DNA of 64,000 bases, taken from the NCBI GenBank assembly GCA_026120185.1, contig JANUWF010001218.1, positions 3,534,001 to 3,598,000 of the forward strand, read 5' to 3'. Position 1 is the first letter of the stretch, and each line of letters starts with the position of its first letter. The notes beneath the pieces are model-generated. The model was not told the DNA's origin and made no database searches. It saw only the letters and a program-made list of their open reading frames with translations. The position numbers were made by a program, and so were the translations under genes. Shown one piece after another: positions 21,971-33,252 of the stretch. Source of the DNA: Voacanga thouarsii. Lineage: Eukaryota > Streptophyta > Magnoliopsida > Gentianales > Apocynaceae.

Positions 21971-23900
21971 GCCTCAGATCGATGTAGGTTAATGTATTCG
22001 ACCTTCTTTATGAATGTTTCATCAATCGGTGCTTTGATTGGTAATGCTCGTATTTTTTAGAACACAATTCAACGATTGGATAAATTGGTTGTCATACATC
22101 CGTATCGATATCTTCCATCATGTGAAAGTGTTCACTTTTCTGGACCAATCTGCATCAACCAGTTGTATGCTTCTTGGTTGTATTCTTTTATTTCATCCAT
22201 CACAGATTGGAATTTGAATTTCTTTCTCTCCATGCCAACTTTGTATATTAATTGCTCCAACTCTGTATTCTTGGCATGTCGATTGAAATTGGCACAAACA
22301 TGACGTAAACAGAACCTGTGAACTCTCATAGGCTCATTCTATCTAGGCTGTCTTTTTATAGCAGACAAGATACATGCGTGCCTCTCGGACACAACACAAA
22401 CATGTCTTTCGTGCACCATATGACTTCGGACTAGTCTTAGAAACTAGCCCCGACTCTCTATGGATTCAGCATCGATAACCACAACAGCTAGAAGGAATAG
22501 ATGGTTATCTTAAGTATTGGCAATCAAAAGCACACCCTTATATGCCCCTCTTAAATAAGTCCCGTCAATTGAGATCACGGAGCGATAGTGCTTAAATCCT
22601 TCGATTGATAGCTTGAAGGCCCAAACAAATATCGGAATATGTTAGTATCTCTAGCACTGGTATCGTGGTGTTTCCAGTGCACTATTATATTGGGATTTGA
22701 ATCTTGCAATGCCAACATGTAGTTAGGTAGTACTCTGAAAGTGTCGGACCATCTGCCATATAGCAACTCAACAGTAGCTTTTTGGGCATACCACCCCTTC
22801 TGATAAGAACATCCAGCTTGAAACTGCTTGTGAACAACCCATAATATAGTGCTAACACGTGTCTCGGGGTCGTCTCTGATGAGATGTAGTATGTGTTGTG
22901 CAATAAACTTATGGGACAAGTTCCTATTGTTGTTGTTTATAACTCTTTGCAGATATGTGTGCTCGCTATTCCAAATCGATATTTCTCATCGTGCATCGCT
23001 AGCTTTCTTAATGATTCATATATACCATGCACATAGATTTTGCTCGGTATTATTCCTGCAAGATACAGTCTAAATTGTGCTCTTACTCTTGATTACAGTG
23101 AACTCACATCATTTCCTCATGTTCCATAATCTGCTTATTTTTTATCTTGGAAACGCATTTTATGGCGTAACTCTCAATTTGCTTCGGACCATTCATCAAC
23201 TCGCAAGTTATCTCTGACATAGAAAAAAAAATCATCAGGTGCGCTTGTACCTATGTCCTAGAAACTGGTATAAGAATGCATACGATTGTCGTAAAACGTT
23301 CTGTTTTGTGCTAGTACTGGTGTTGGTGAGCCCGGAAAGGTCATATGATGTACGTTTGTATCATTATGGTCATTGTTACTGCTAATGCTGTCATCACAAT
23401 CAGCCGTGAATGTATAGTTAAACCCACCATCTCCATCCGATCCGGGGGAAACCATCGTTGTCAGAGGTTAGGCTAAGTGAGTCCATGACTGCTATACTAT
23501 TAATTATTGGCAGCTCCAATGGTCCATTTTCATGGACATCAGTGCGAAAAATTTGGTCATGAATCTCAGCTAGAATTGGCGTACGTACATGCTAATTTGG
23601 ATCAGTAGTAGGATAGTTTTGTTGAAGAAGCCACTGATCTGACAAATCTATTTGTAACAACAGGTCCTATCGGAGTAGCATCACTGGGTAGGGTCCAACA
23701 TTCTGCAGATTGAGCCTCGCAATTGATGCTGATACTGTGGCAATGGCAGTCCTAGCTTCTTGGTCCTATGCACTAGGAAATGGCGATGCACTTGCTTGTA
23801 TTGGTTGTTTGGAGAATGTTTTCACATAAATATATATGCCGCCTTCCTTGAAAATAGGTTGCAAAGTCCAGATATTTTGTATATTTGTCTCATTCTCTAA
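21971..23900 (-). pseudogene. MULE transposase, N-terminal and catalytic part
   Basis: Minus reading from 23460 starts with an acidic segment (GSDGDGGFNYTF). A conserved plant MuDR core runs from 22919: SHKFIAQHILHLIRDDPETRV, CSYQKGWYAQKATVELLYG and LALQDSNPNIIVHWKHHD (in short pieces), then ISIDGTYLRGAYKG (catalytic Asp region, about 22555-22585), VVVIDAES, VHRFCLRHVCANFNRH (the CxxH motif, about 22285-22325), and SHDGRYRYGCMTTNLSNR near 22070-22130. Stops occur after the SRG, QPR and GPEK stretches and within the MTTN region. The coding sequence continues at 15470 on the far side of the Athila insertion. The N-terminal boundary is uncertain; terminal inverted repeats were not found. Confidence 0.88.
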
Positions 23901-24232
23901 GCAAAGTAAGCACTTTATCTCATTATTCATGTTTTAAACTAACAAAATATACATGTGTAAGCAATTCATTTCACTCTAAGAGGAAAATCATTTTATTATT
24001 TCAATAAATTCACAATACAAGGCCATCAAAGCATGCTTAGTAAGTAAGGCTTAAGTATCAGTGCATTAGGCTCCAACAGGTTACTTGGTAGTCCTTCACC
24101 AGAGTTGTCAAATTTTGTTAAAGTTACTAAATTTTTTGTGGTAGTGTAGGAAAATTAACAATGCAACTTCAGATGGATTGCGTACATCTCCAGGTTTATG
24201 CCTAGGGCATCTTAAGGCAAAGCAGCAGGACA
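23901..24232. other. Unassigned DNA between the MULE and the alternating array
   Basis: No coding or repeat similarity was recognised. Homology to the LTR-like block begins abruptly at about 24233, so that block is truncated here. Confidence 0.5.
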
Positions 24233-26303
24233 CTAATAACTAATCATATTCCTTCTTCTTTGATATTTCACTTATAAAAATGCTTTTCTGTGATTTTATG
24301 CGAAAATAGGTGAATTTGGAATTAATTGGAGAAATTTTTAGTAGAGACCGGGCACCAGGTCAAAGAGACTAACCCAGTGCCAGGCCAAGTCTGGAGAAGG
24401 ACATCAAACAAAGGAAAATTAAAGGAAAACAGAGAAGACCAAACCGAAATTGAAAAAAAAAAAAGAAAACAATAAGTGCAAACCTTGGGAGGATGTATTA
24501 CATCCTCAGGAGGATTCAACAAAGAGAAGCCACAGCTCAGCTAGCCGCGGCTCAACAAGAAGACAAAAAGAAAAAAAAGAAATGAACACCAAATAAAACA
24601 ACAAAAGAAGAAACAAAAAAAAAAAAAAAGAAAAGAAAAAGAGCCTTGGGAGGATGTGTTACATCCTTGGGAGAATGCAATAAGAAAGAGAAACCGCGGC
24701 TCACCAAAGAACAAAAAAGGATAGGCTCGGGTGAATCGGTTTCAGTAAAAGAAAAGAAGAAGCTCGACGGCTCGCACTCTCATGGCTCATGGGCTTCGTA
24801 GCTTGACAAGGAAAATGACGTGACTTCAGCAAGAAGAAGAAGGCATTAGCTTAGGCTAGGCTGTGTCGGCTCGGGTGAGCCAGTTTCAGGAAGAAAGGAA
24901 GAAAATAGCTTCACGGCTCAGGTAAGCTGATTTCAAAAGAAAGAATTAAGCTCGGGTTTTGGCTCAATCAAAGGAATAAAAGGAAAGGAAGATATGGCTT
25001 GGTTACAATGGCTTAACTTAGGAGCTTTAACAAAAAAAATGGAAATTTGCGATGGCTCGAAATTGGCTCACGTATGAATTTAAGGCGTTGGACTTCAATA
25101 GGATTTATACAAGAATTTCAGAAGCCATTTTAGATTAGGAAATTACTTCTTCTTTGTGGAGAATTTTTAGGAAGTTCTTGTAGCTATAAATAATTCTCAT
25201 TCTCGGTATGTAAGAAGGCGTGCACACATGGAGGCTTAGAAAAATATTTAGCGTGCACCAATATAATATTTTCTCTCGAGAAATAAATTACTTAAGGAGC
25301 ATTGATTTTAGAGGAGTTTTCATTGGAAGTTGAAAATATTATATGGGTGCACTCTAAATATTTTTCTAAGCCTCCATGTGTACTCCCTTTTTACATACGT
25401 GAATGAACAATATTTATAGGCTTACAGACTTCGTAAAATCCAAAATAGAGAAGAAGTAATTTCCTATCCGAATTCTGAAATTTTATACAAATTCTACTAA
25501 AATCATATTGCACTAAGTTGCAATTTCCTTTTCTTTGCTGAAGCCACGAAGAATTGAGCCAAGCCTAAGCCACAGAAACCATTCATTCCATTTCCTTTGA
25601 ATTCGGCTCACCCGAGCCGCAAAGCCAAACTAAGCCGCAAGCGTTTTCTTTTCTTTTGTTTTCTTTGCCAAGCCGCCGCTAGCCTAGCCTCCGAGCCGCA
25701 GCCATTCTCCTTTCATTTTCTTGCTGAAGTCGCCAAGCCACCCGAGCTGCCGGTCTTCTTCTTCTCTTTTGTTCTTTGGTGAGTAGCACGTTAGCCGAGC
25801 CGTGGCTTCTCTTTCTTGTTGCATCCTCCCAAGGCTGCTGTATCTGCTTTTTCTTTTGTTTGTTTTGTTTTGTCTCTTTTTTTGTTGTTTTGTTCAGTGT
25901 CCGTTTCTTTTTTTTTCCCTTTTGTCTTCTTGTTGAGCCTCAACTAGCCCAACCACAGCTTCTCTTTGTTGAATCCTCCTACAGATTCCTTTCATCCTCC
26001 CAAGACTTTGCATTGTTTTTTCTTCACTCAATCAAGCCAATTTCGATTTTCTCTGCTTTCTACCAATTTTCCTCTGATATCCTTTCTCCAGACTTGGCCT
26101 GACGCTTGATCAATCTCCTTGACTTGGTGCCGAGTCTTCACTAAAAATTTCTCCAATTAATTTCAAATTCATTTATTTTCACGTAAAATCATAGAAAAGT
26201 ATTTCCATAAGTGATTTATGAAATAGGAAGGAATATGACTAGTTATTATATCAAAACTATCATAAAATAACTAGAAAAATATATGTAAATTTATGCCCTA
26301 TTA
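24233..26303. repeat. Palindromic LTR-like block 1
   Basis: The plus arm (24233-25277) and minus arm (25336-26303) are inverted copies, with a 58-base spacer between ATATTTTC and GAAAATAT. Examples: GAATTAATTGGAGAAATTTT at 24320 matches the reverse of 26144-26163, and GGCCAAGTCTGG at 24382 matches the reverse of 26090-26101. A TATAAATA lies at about 25181 on + and its mirror at about 25413 on -, each pointing toward the centre. The block ends CCCTATTA, where the other block ends CCCTATCA. Open stretches such as 25597-26102 are arm sequence, not genes. Confidence 0.85.
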
Positions 26304-29300
26304 CATTCTCCCATACATGAATCTTTGCTTGTCCCCAAGCAAAGTACTTAATACCAAACACATAAAACAAATTAGTTCTTCTCAAATTCATCCATAACAA
26401 AGTCATAATTTCTTTTCCAAGATTATATATAAAATTTTCATTTATTCAACCCTTTAAAAAAAAAAACTCTTTAAACTCATGCCTTAAATCATACATATCA
26501 AGACCCTCAAAATTAAGTTAAACAAGTTTATACTTTAATCTACCAAAATTATTTCACTTTTCAATCCAAGACATAGATAACACAAATCAAACAAGTCAAG
26601 TTATTCAATAAATTCAAAACTCATAGAATCACGTTTGGACAACCTTACATCGCAAAATAAGGAAACACTCAGTTTTTTGTTTCAATGTTTTTTCAACACT
26701 CATTTTTTTTAAATAACTTAGGGAATTGATAGCCTCAAGAGAGTGGATTCCTCTTCATTAACTGTATTAACCCCCTTATAGTCATTTGTTTAATTTTCTT
26801 TTTGGGAATTAATCTCAAGAGAGTGGAGTTCTTTGGTTTTTTTTTTCTTTCCACTAACCAAATTGGCCCCCTTGAGCATTGTGTTCACGTGAGATAAGCA
26901 TTGTTTTCAAATAGAATGAGCATTATCTTTCAATGAAAAAGATAAATCTTTCTGCTCAATTTTGTTCAACTCACCAAAAGAAAATTTCACTCTTTCTTTT
27001 CAATTCTAACAATCCTTATTCACAACCCAAAGTTAAAAAAATTTAGAAAACCATGAATTATGAATTAATCAACAACTCTTCTCATATTTCATCACATGAT
27101 CCATATTCAAACAAGAAGAGTAGAATAAAATTCAAATACCAAAATATAACTAAGATTAACTTAAATTGACAAGACTTAACATATTCAACCTAATACACAA
27201 GCTTATTTTAATAAAAATCTAACCAATTGAATGATAAAATCATATCCAGAGTGAAAAAGAAAAATCATAACTTTATCATAGGTAAAAACAATTGCATCAA
27301 ACCATTCCACACGAAAAAATTTTTCCCAAAGTCTTAAGAAAAGCTATTGAATTCCCAAAAAGATGCACTAAAGAAAATATTAAATTCTTCGCCCACATTT
27401 AAATTAAACATTGTCCTCAATGATCTAAAATAGCACAATAAAGTATAACCAAGGGACAAAAAATATAAAGGGGAAAAGAGAGTAATACTCCCCAAGATAG
27501 ATTAGCTCTAAGGAAAGAGAAGTTCTCCTTCCAAAAGTTGAAAGGACAGTGGCATCTCCATAGGAGTTAAGAAACCTGTAAAAACAAAAACAAACATACC
27601 AATTACATGCATAAAAATGAATGGAAAGAAAACAAAATAAAAACACACTAAAAATCAAAGAAAAAGAAAAAGAGAAAGTTAGAGCATTTAAGAACCCTTT
27701 GTCAAGTGATAATACTTTAGTCAATATTCATACATCTTTAAAACATTTGAGGGATGAAATAACTGGAATGAGGGTAGACATAGCTAATATGAGCATGAGG
27801 CATGATCAAAGGTTTGATAGGATTAAGCATACTCTAGTAACGTCGTGATGATATTTTGCACAATCTAAGGTTCAATCAAGATATTCAAGAGGATTATTGG
27901 CGACATTATTGGGAGAGACAAAGAGAACCTCATGGCCCATTTGGAGGTCGTGGTGGTTAGTTTGGAGGATACTTTAGTGACCCATCTGAGGATCTACTTC
28001 AGGGATTCTTAAATGCTTTGACTTTCTCTTTTTCTTTTTATTTAATTTTTAATGTGTTTTTATTTTATTTTCTTTCAATTTCTTTTTATGCTTTTACTTG
28101 GTGTGTTTGTTTTTATTTTTGTAGGTTTCTTAACTCCTATGTTGATGACACTACTTCTTTCAACTTTTTGAAGGAGAACTTCTCTTCTCTTGGAGCTAAT
28201 CTGCCTTGGGGAGTATTATTTTATTTTCTCTCTTTATCTTTTTGGTCCCTTGGATATGTTTTACTGTGATATTTTAGGCTATTGATGACAATGTCTAATT
28301 TAAGTGTGGGGGAGAGATTTAATGGTTTCTTAAGTGCATCTTTTTGGGAACTAAATAGCTTTTCTTAAGACTTTGGGAAATTTTTTTTCGTATCGAAAGG
28401 TTTGATGCAATTATTTTGCTTATGATAAAGTTGTGATTTTCTATTTCAGTTTGGATATAATTTTGTCATTCAAATTGGTTGGATTTTATTAGAGTAAAAT
28501 TGTGTATTAGATTGAATATGTTAAGTCTTGGTAGTTTAAATTAATCTTAGTTATATTTTAGTATTTGAATTTTATTTTACTCTTTTTGTTTAGATATGGA
28601 GGATGTGATGAAATATGAGAAAATTTGTTGCTTAATTCCTGAATCATGGTTTTCTAAATTTGTTTAACTTTGGGTTGTGAATAAGGATTGTGAGGATTAA
28701 AAGAAAGAGTGAGTGAAATTTTCTTTTGGTGAGTTGAAAAAAAATGAGTGGTAAGATATATCTATTTCATTGAAAGAGAATGCTCATTTTATTGGAAAAC
28801 AATGCTTATCTCACTTGGACACAATGCTTGAGGGGGCCAATACGGTTAGTGGAAAGATAAAAAGAAAAAGAAAATATAGAACTCCACTCTCTTGAGGTCA
28901 ATGACCGAAAGGCAAGAAAATGAATGACTATAAGGAGGCCAATATGGTTAGTGAAGAGGAATCCACTCTATTGAGGCTATTAATTCCCTAAATCATTAAA
29001 AAAATGAGTGTTGAACAAACATTGAAGAAAAAAACAGAGTATTTCCTTATTTTGCTACGTATGGTTGTGCAAATTTGATTCTATGAGTTTTTAATTGGTT
29101 AAACAACTTGACTTGTATTATTTGTGTTATCTATGTCCTAGCTTGAAAGGTAAAATAATTTTCTTAGATTAAAGTATAAACTTTTTAAACTTAATTTTGG
29201 GAGTCTTCATTTGTTTGATTTAGTGCATGAGTTTCAAAAGATTTTTAAAGGGTTGAATGAATGACAAATTTTTATCTAATATTGGAAAAGAAATTATGAC

Positions 29301-29398
29301 TTTGTTATTGATGAATTTGAGAAGAGCTAATTTTTTTTGTGTACTTTGTTTTAAGTACTTTGCTTAGGGACAAGTAAAGATTCAAGTATGGGGAAATA
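26304..29398. repeat. Internal palindrome of the array, deletion derivative
   Basis: The left arm (26304-27698, minus sense) and right arm (28003-29398, plus sense) are inverted copies. The right arm ends GGGGAAATA just before TGATAGG at 29399, and the left arm begins with the complementary tract after 26303. Between them, 27699-28002 holds the C-terminal end of the ORF on + only. Compared with 56467-60403, the ORF N-terminus and the 5' region are missing from both arms, so one deletion appears to have removed the centre. Confidence 0.82.
27699..27990 (+). pseudogene. C-terminal fragment of the Transposase_32-like ORF (plus copy)
   Basis: The plus strand reads SSDNTLVNIHTSLKHLRDEI, then TGMRVDIANMSMRHDQRFD. 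This is colinear with the C-terminal part of the minus-strand ORF at 57386-57530 (NILANIHTYLEHLKDEIAGM). After two stops the similarity continues as a Gly/Arg/Trp-rich tail in broken frames. The N-terminal three quarters are absent; the fusion point with inverted 3' UTR DNA is at about 27698. Confidence 0.8.
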
Positions 29399-31241
29399 TG
29401 ATAGGACTTAAATTTACATATATTTTCCTAATTATTAGAGAATATTTTGTTATACTTTTAATACAATGACTAATCATATTCCTTCATATTTGATATTTCA
29501 CTTACAGAAATATTTTTCTGATATTTTATGCAAAAATAGGTGAATTTGGAAGTAACTGGAGAAATTTTCAGTGAAGACCTGGTACTAGGCCAAGAAGACT
29601 GACTTGGCACCAATCCAAGACTGGGCAAACAAAACAAAGTAAAACAATAACAAGGCAGAGGAAGCCGAAATTGGAAATTGAAAAAGAAAAAAAAAACAAG
29701 TGCAAGCCTCACATGGATCATAATGATCCATGGGAGGATTCAAGAAAGGAAGCCGTGGCTCACCAAAGAACAAAAAGAAATCGGCTCGGGTGAGCTGATT
29801 TTAGTAAAAGAAAAGAAGAAGCTCGGCGGCTCGCACTCTCGTGGCACATGGGCTTTGTAGTTTTGCATGAAAAATGACACGGCTTCAGCAAGAAGAAGAA
29901 GGCATCGTCTTGGGCTAGTATGTGTCAGCTTGGGTGAGCCAATTTTTGGAAGAAAGGAAGAAAATGGCGTCGCAGCTAGGGTGAGCTAATTTCAAGAGAA
30001 AAGAAAGAATTAGGCTTGGGTTTTGGCTCGATCAAAGGAATAAAAGGAAAGGAAGATATGGCTTGGTTTCAGTGGCTTAGCTTCATGGCTTTAACAAAAA
30101 AATGGCGATTTGCGATGGCTCGAAATTGGCTCACGTATGAGTTTAAGGTGGTGGAGTTTAGTAGAATTTATACAAGAATTTCAGAAGCCATTTTAGATTA
30201 GGAAATTACTTCTTCTTTGTGGAGGATTTTTAGGAAGGTCTTGTAGCTACAAATAATTCTCATTCTCGATATGTAAAAAGGGGTGCACACATAGAGGCTG
30301 AGAAAAATATTTAGAATGCACGCATATAATATTTTCTCTAGATAAATAAATTACTTAATGAGCATTGATTTTAGAGGAGTTTTCATTAGAAGTTAAAAAT
30401 ATTATATGGGTACACTTTAAATATTTTTCTAAGCCTCCATGTGTGCAACTTTTTTACATACGTGAATGGAAAATATTTATAGGCTTACAGACTTTCTAAA
30501 AATCTAAAATAGAGAAGAAGTAATTTCCTATCCAAATTCAGAAATTCTGTACAAATTCTACTAAAATCAGATTGCATTGAGCTGCAATTTCCTTTTTTTT
30601 TGCTGAAGCCACGAAGAACTGAGCCAAGCTTAAGCCACAAAAACCATTCTTTCTTTTTCCTTTGAATTTTGCTCACTCGAGCCGCGAGCTTTTTCCGTTC
30701 CTTGGTTTTCTCTGCCGAGCCGAGCCTCTGAGCCGCAACCATTCTCCTTTCATCTTCTCTACTATATCTTCTTTTTCTTTTGTTTGTTTTCTTTTGTCTA
30801 TACTTTTATTGTTTTGTTCAGTGTTCGCTTCTTTTTTTTTTCTTTTTGTCTTTTTGTTAAGCCTCGGCTAGCCCAATTGTGGCTTCTCTTTATTGAATCC
30901 TCCCGCAGATTCCTGTCATCCTCCCAAGACTTTGCATTGTTTTTTCTTCACTCAATCAGGCCAATTTCGGTTTTCTCTGCTTTCTACCAATTTTCCTCTA
31001 TTTGATATCCTTTCTCTAGACTTGGCCCGATGCTGGGTCAATCTTCTTGACTTGGTGCCTGGTCTTCACTGAAAATTTCTCCAATTAATTTTAAATTCAC
31101 TTATTTTGGCGTAAAATCACAAAAAAGTATTTCCATAAGTGATTTATCAAATAGGAAGGAATATGACTAATTATTATATCAAAAGTATAATCAAATATCA
31201 TTAAATAGCTAGAAAAATATATGTAAATTTAGGCCCTATCA
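29399..31241. repeat. Palindromic LTR-like block 2
   Basis: Same organisation as 24233-26303, but complete. It starts TGATAGGACTTAAATTTAC, preceded by a purine tract, and ends GGCCCTATCA, followed by the complementary tract. The arms meet around 30330-30370. The + TATA is mutated (TACAAATA at about 30246); the minus-side copy (TATAAATA-type, about 30474) is kept. It is shorter than block 1 by about 290 bases, mainly by loss of purine-rich and GAGCCG-rich segments. Confidence 0.85.
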
Positions 31242-31889
31242 CATTCTCCCACGCTTGAATCTTTGATTGTCCCCAAGAAAAGTATTTAATACCAAACACA
31301 CAAAACAAATTAGTTCTTCTCAAATTCATCCATAACAAAGTCATAATTTCTTTTCTAAGATTAGATATAAATTTGTCATTCATTCAACCCTTAAAAAAAA
31401 AAAAAATCTCTTTAAACTCATGCCTTAAATCAAACATATCAAAACCCTCAAAATTAAGTTAAACAAGTTTATACTTTAGTCTAAAAAAATTATTTCACCT
31501 TTCAATCCAAGACATAGATAACACAAATCATACAAGTCAAGTTATTCAATATTCAAAACTCATAGAATCAAGTATGCATAACCTTACGTCGCAAAATAAG
31601 GAAACACTCAGTTTTTTGTTTCAATGTTTTTTCAACATTCATTTTTTTTCAAAAAAAAAATGACTTAGGGAATTGATAGCCTCAAGAGAGTGGATTTCTC
31701 TTCATTAACCATATTAACCCCCTTATACTCATTTATTTAATTTTCTTTTTGGGCATTAACCTTAAGAGAGTGGAGTTCTTTGGTTTTTTTTTCTTTCCAC
31801 TAACCGAGCTGGCCCTCTTAAGCATTGTGTTCAAGTGAGATAAGCATTGTTTTCAAATAGAATGAGCATTCTCTTTCAATGAAATAGAT
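31242..31889 (-). other. 3' untranslated region of the minus-sense array unit, left piece
   Basis: Colinear with 26304-26935. It is interrupted after TAGAT (31885-31889) by the Sirevirus insertion and resumes at 56462. No gene is seen. Confidence 0.8.
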
Positions 31890-33234
31890 TAAAAAACCTT
31901 AGAGGGGGGGGGGGGGTGAATAAGGTTTTTGGCAAGCAAAAATAACTTTTTTCGATTGTCTAAAATGCTGAACAAGGATGATTACCAAGATACTTGGACT
32001 GACTTTATAGATGCATAGAAAGCTATCCAAGTACTCGTAGATGTATATTCAGATTTAGACAGTGAAAGATCATAAAACAAAATGCATGAATCATTGAAAT
32101 AAAATGAGACAAGAGATGTATAGTGGTTCGATCAACAATGATCTACGTCAACTACCTTAAGCCTCATACTTAAGGATTTTCAACCCTATTTCATTAACAT
32201 CACTTAATGAAACAGCCACATACAAGAGAGGATCACCATACTAGGTTTTACACAACCTCTCAAACACATCAAGGCTCACCCCTATGGGTTTTACACCACC
32301 ACCTTGACAATACACACAACAAGGCTCACCCCTACGGGTTTTACACCACAACATTGAACATACACACAACAAGGCTCACCGTTATGGGTTTTACACCACA
32401 GCTTTGAACTTACAAACAACAAGGATCACCCCTATGGGTTTTACCACACAACCTTGCACTCACAAACAGAGAATATGAAAATCAATAGAACAGAGATAAG
32501 CTCACTTACTTGAACAGATGTTCTCTCGGATACAAGCCACAAAATACTTTTATCTTTGATACACAATCAACTCACTTTGAAGTTTAAGATAAAAGGAGAT
32601 TTTTGAAAATATTGAGCAATAGTGTTTCTAAGATGAATGTTTCAAAAATCTTACTTGTAATCTTGCTTTAAGGGCTATTTATAGAGCCAAAAAGTGGAAT
32701 GCCAGCGGTCATAAAAAAAAACGGCTATAAATTTTTCTGTTTAAACTCATCCGAGTTTTGGACTCGGTTTTGGACGAAGATGGATCCAAAAGTTAAGTCC
32801 AAAATGGCACATCCGTGACAAATAATTTTCAACCCGTTTTACAGGATTTTGGATGAATGTTTTGGATTCAAACTGTACCATCCAAAATTTTGTGAATTTT
32901 AAAAACTTTGAAAATCATCTTCTTGCAAGCTTCAAGGTAAAGTCAAATGAATCAGAAGATAAGAGGACATAGGAAATAATAAATATACCTTAATGAACAC
33001 TTCCTAGTCTAATATTCTTCATAAAAAGTCTTCTTGATGTATAACTTCTTATACTTGATTTTCCATTTGATCTTCCATTCTTGCAATCAGTGATGAAGGA
33101 GTCGCCAACAATTCTTATCTAAAGACTTTAGAAGAACAAATGTCAATCATGTCCTATCACAATAAATTGACATGTTAGTCCATATCCATGTTTGTCATAA
33201 ATCAAAACATAAAAGAAAGCCCTCAGGTCTAACA
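31890..33234 (-). repeat. 3' LTR of the Sirevirus-type element
   Basis: A 1345-base LTR beginning TAAAAAACC (partner TGAAAAACC) and ending TCTAACA. It contains a long G run near 31901-31916 that is about five G in the partner, and an array of 50-base tandem repeats at 32268-32460. Confidence 0.92.
32268..32460. repeat. Tandem repeats in the Sirevirus 3' LTR
   Basis: About four copies of a 50-base unit starting ACAAGGCTCACCCCTAYGGG and continuing with a TTTTACACCACA segment. The other LTR carries the same array at about 55496-55690. The open stretch seen here is a by-product of the repeat period. Confidence 0.9.
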
Positions 33235-33252
33235 ATCTCCTCTTTTTTGAGT
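33235..33252 (-). other. Polypurine tract of the Sirevirus-type element
   Basis: Minus strand ACTCAAAAAAGAGGAGAT lies directly upstream of the 3' LTR start TGTTAG. Confidence 0.85.

Noticed and set aside
25597..26102. Open frames on + with hydrophobic Phe/Leu/Ser-rich translations
   Set aside because: They lie in the LTR-like minus arm, recur in block 2 (30662-31005), and are translations of T/C-rich repeats with no domain.
32207..32407. His/Thr-rich 66-codon frame, with a copy at 55435-55635
   Set aside because: It follows from the 50-base tandem array in the Sirevirus LTRs; not a gene.
32260..32460. Possible CRISPR-like spaced repeats
   Set aside because: Repeats are contiguous 50-base units with no unique spacers, in plant retrotransposon LTRs.
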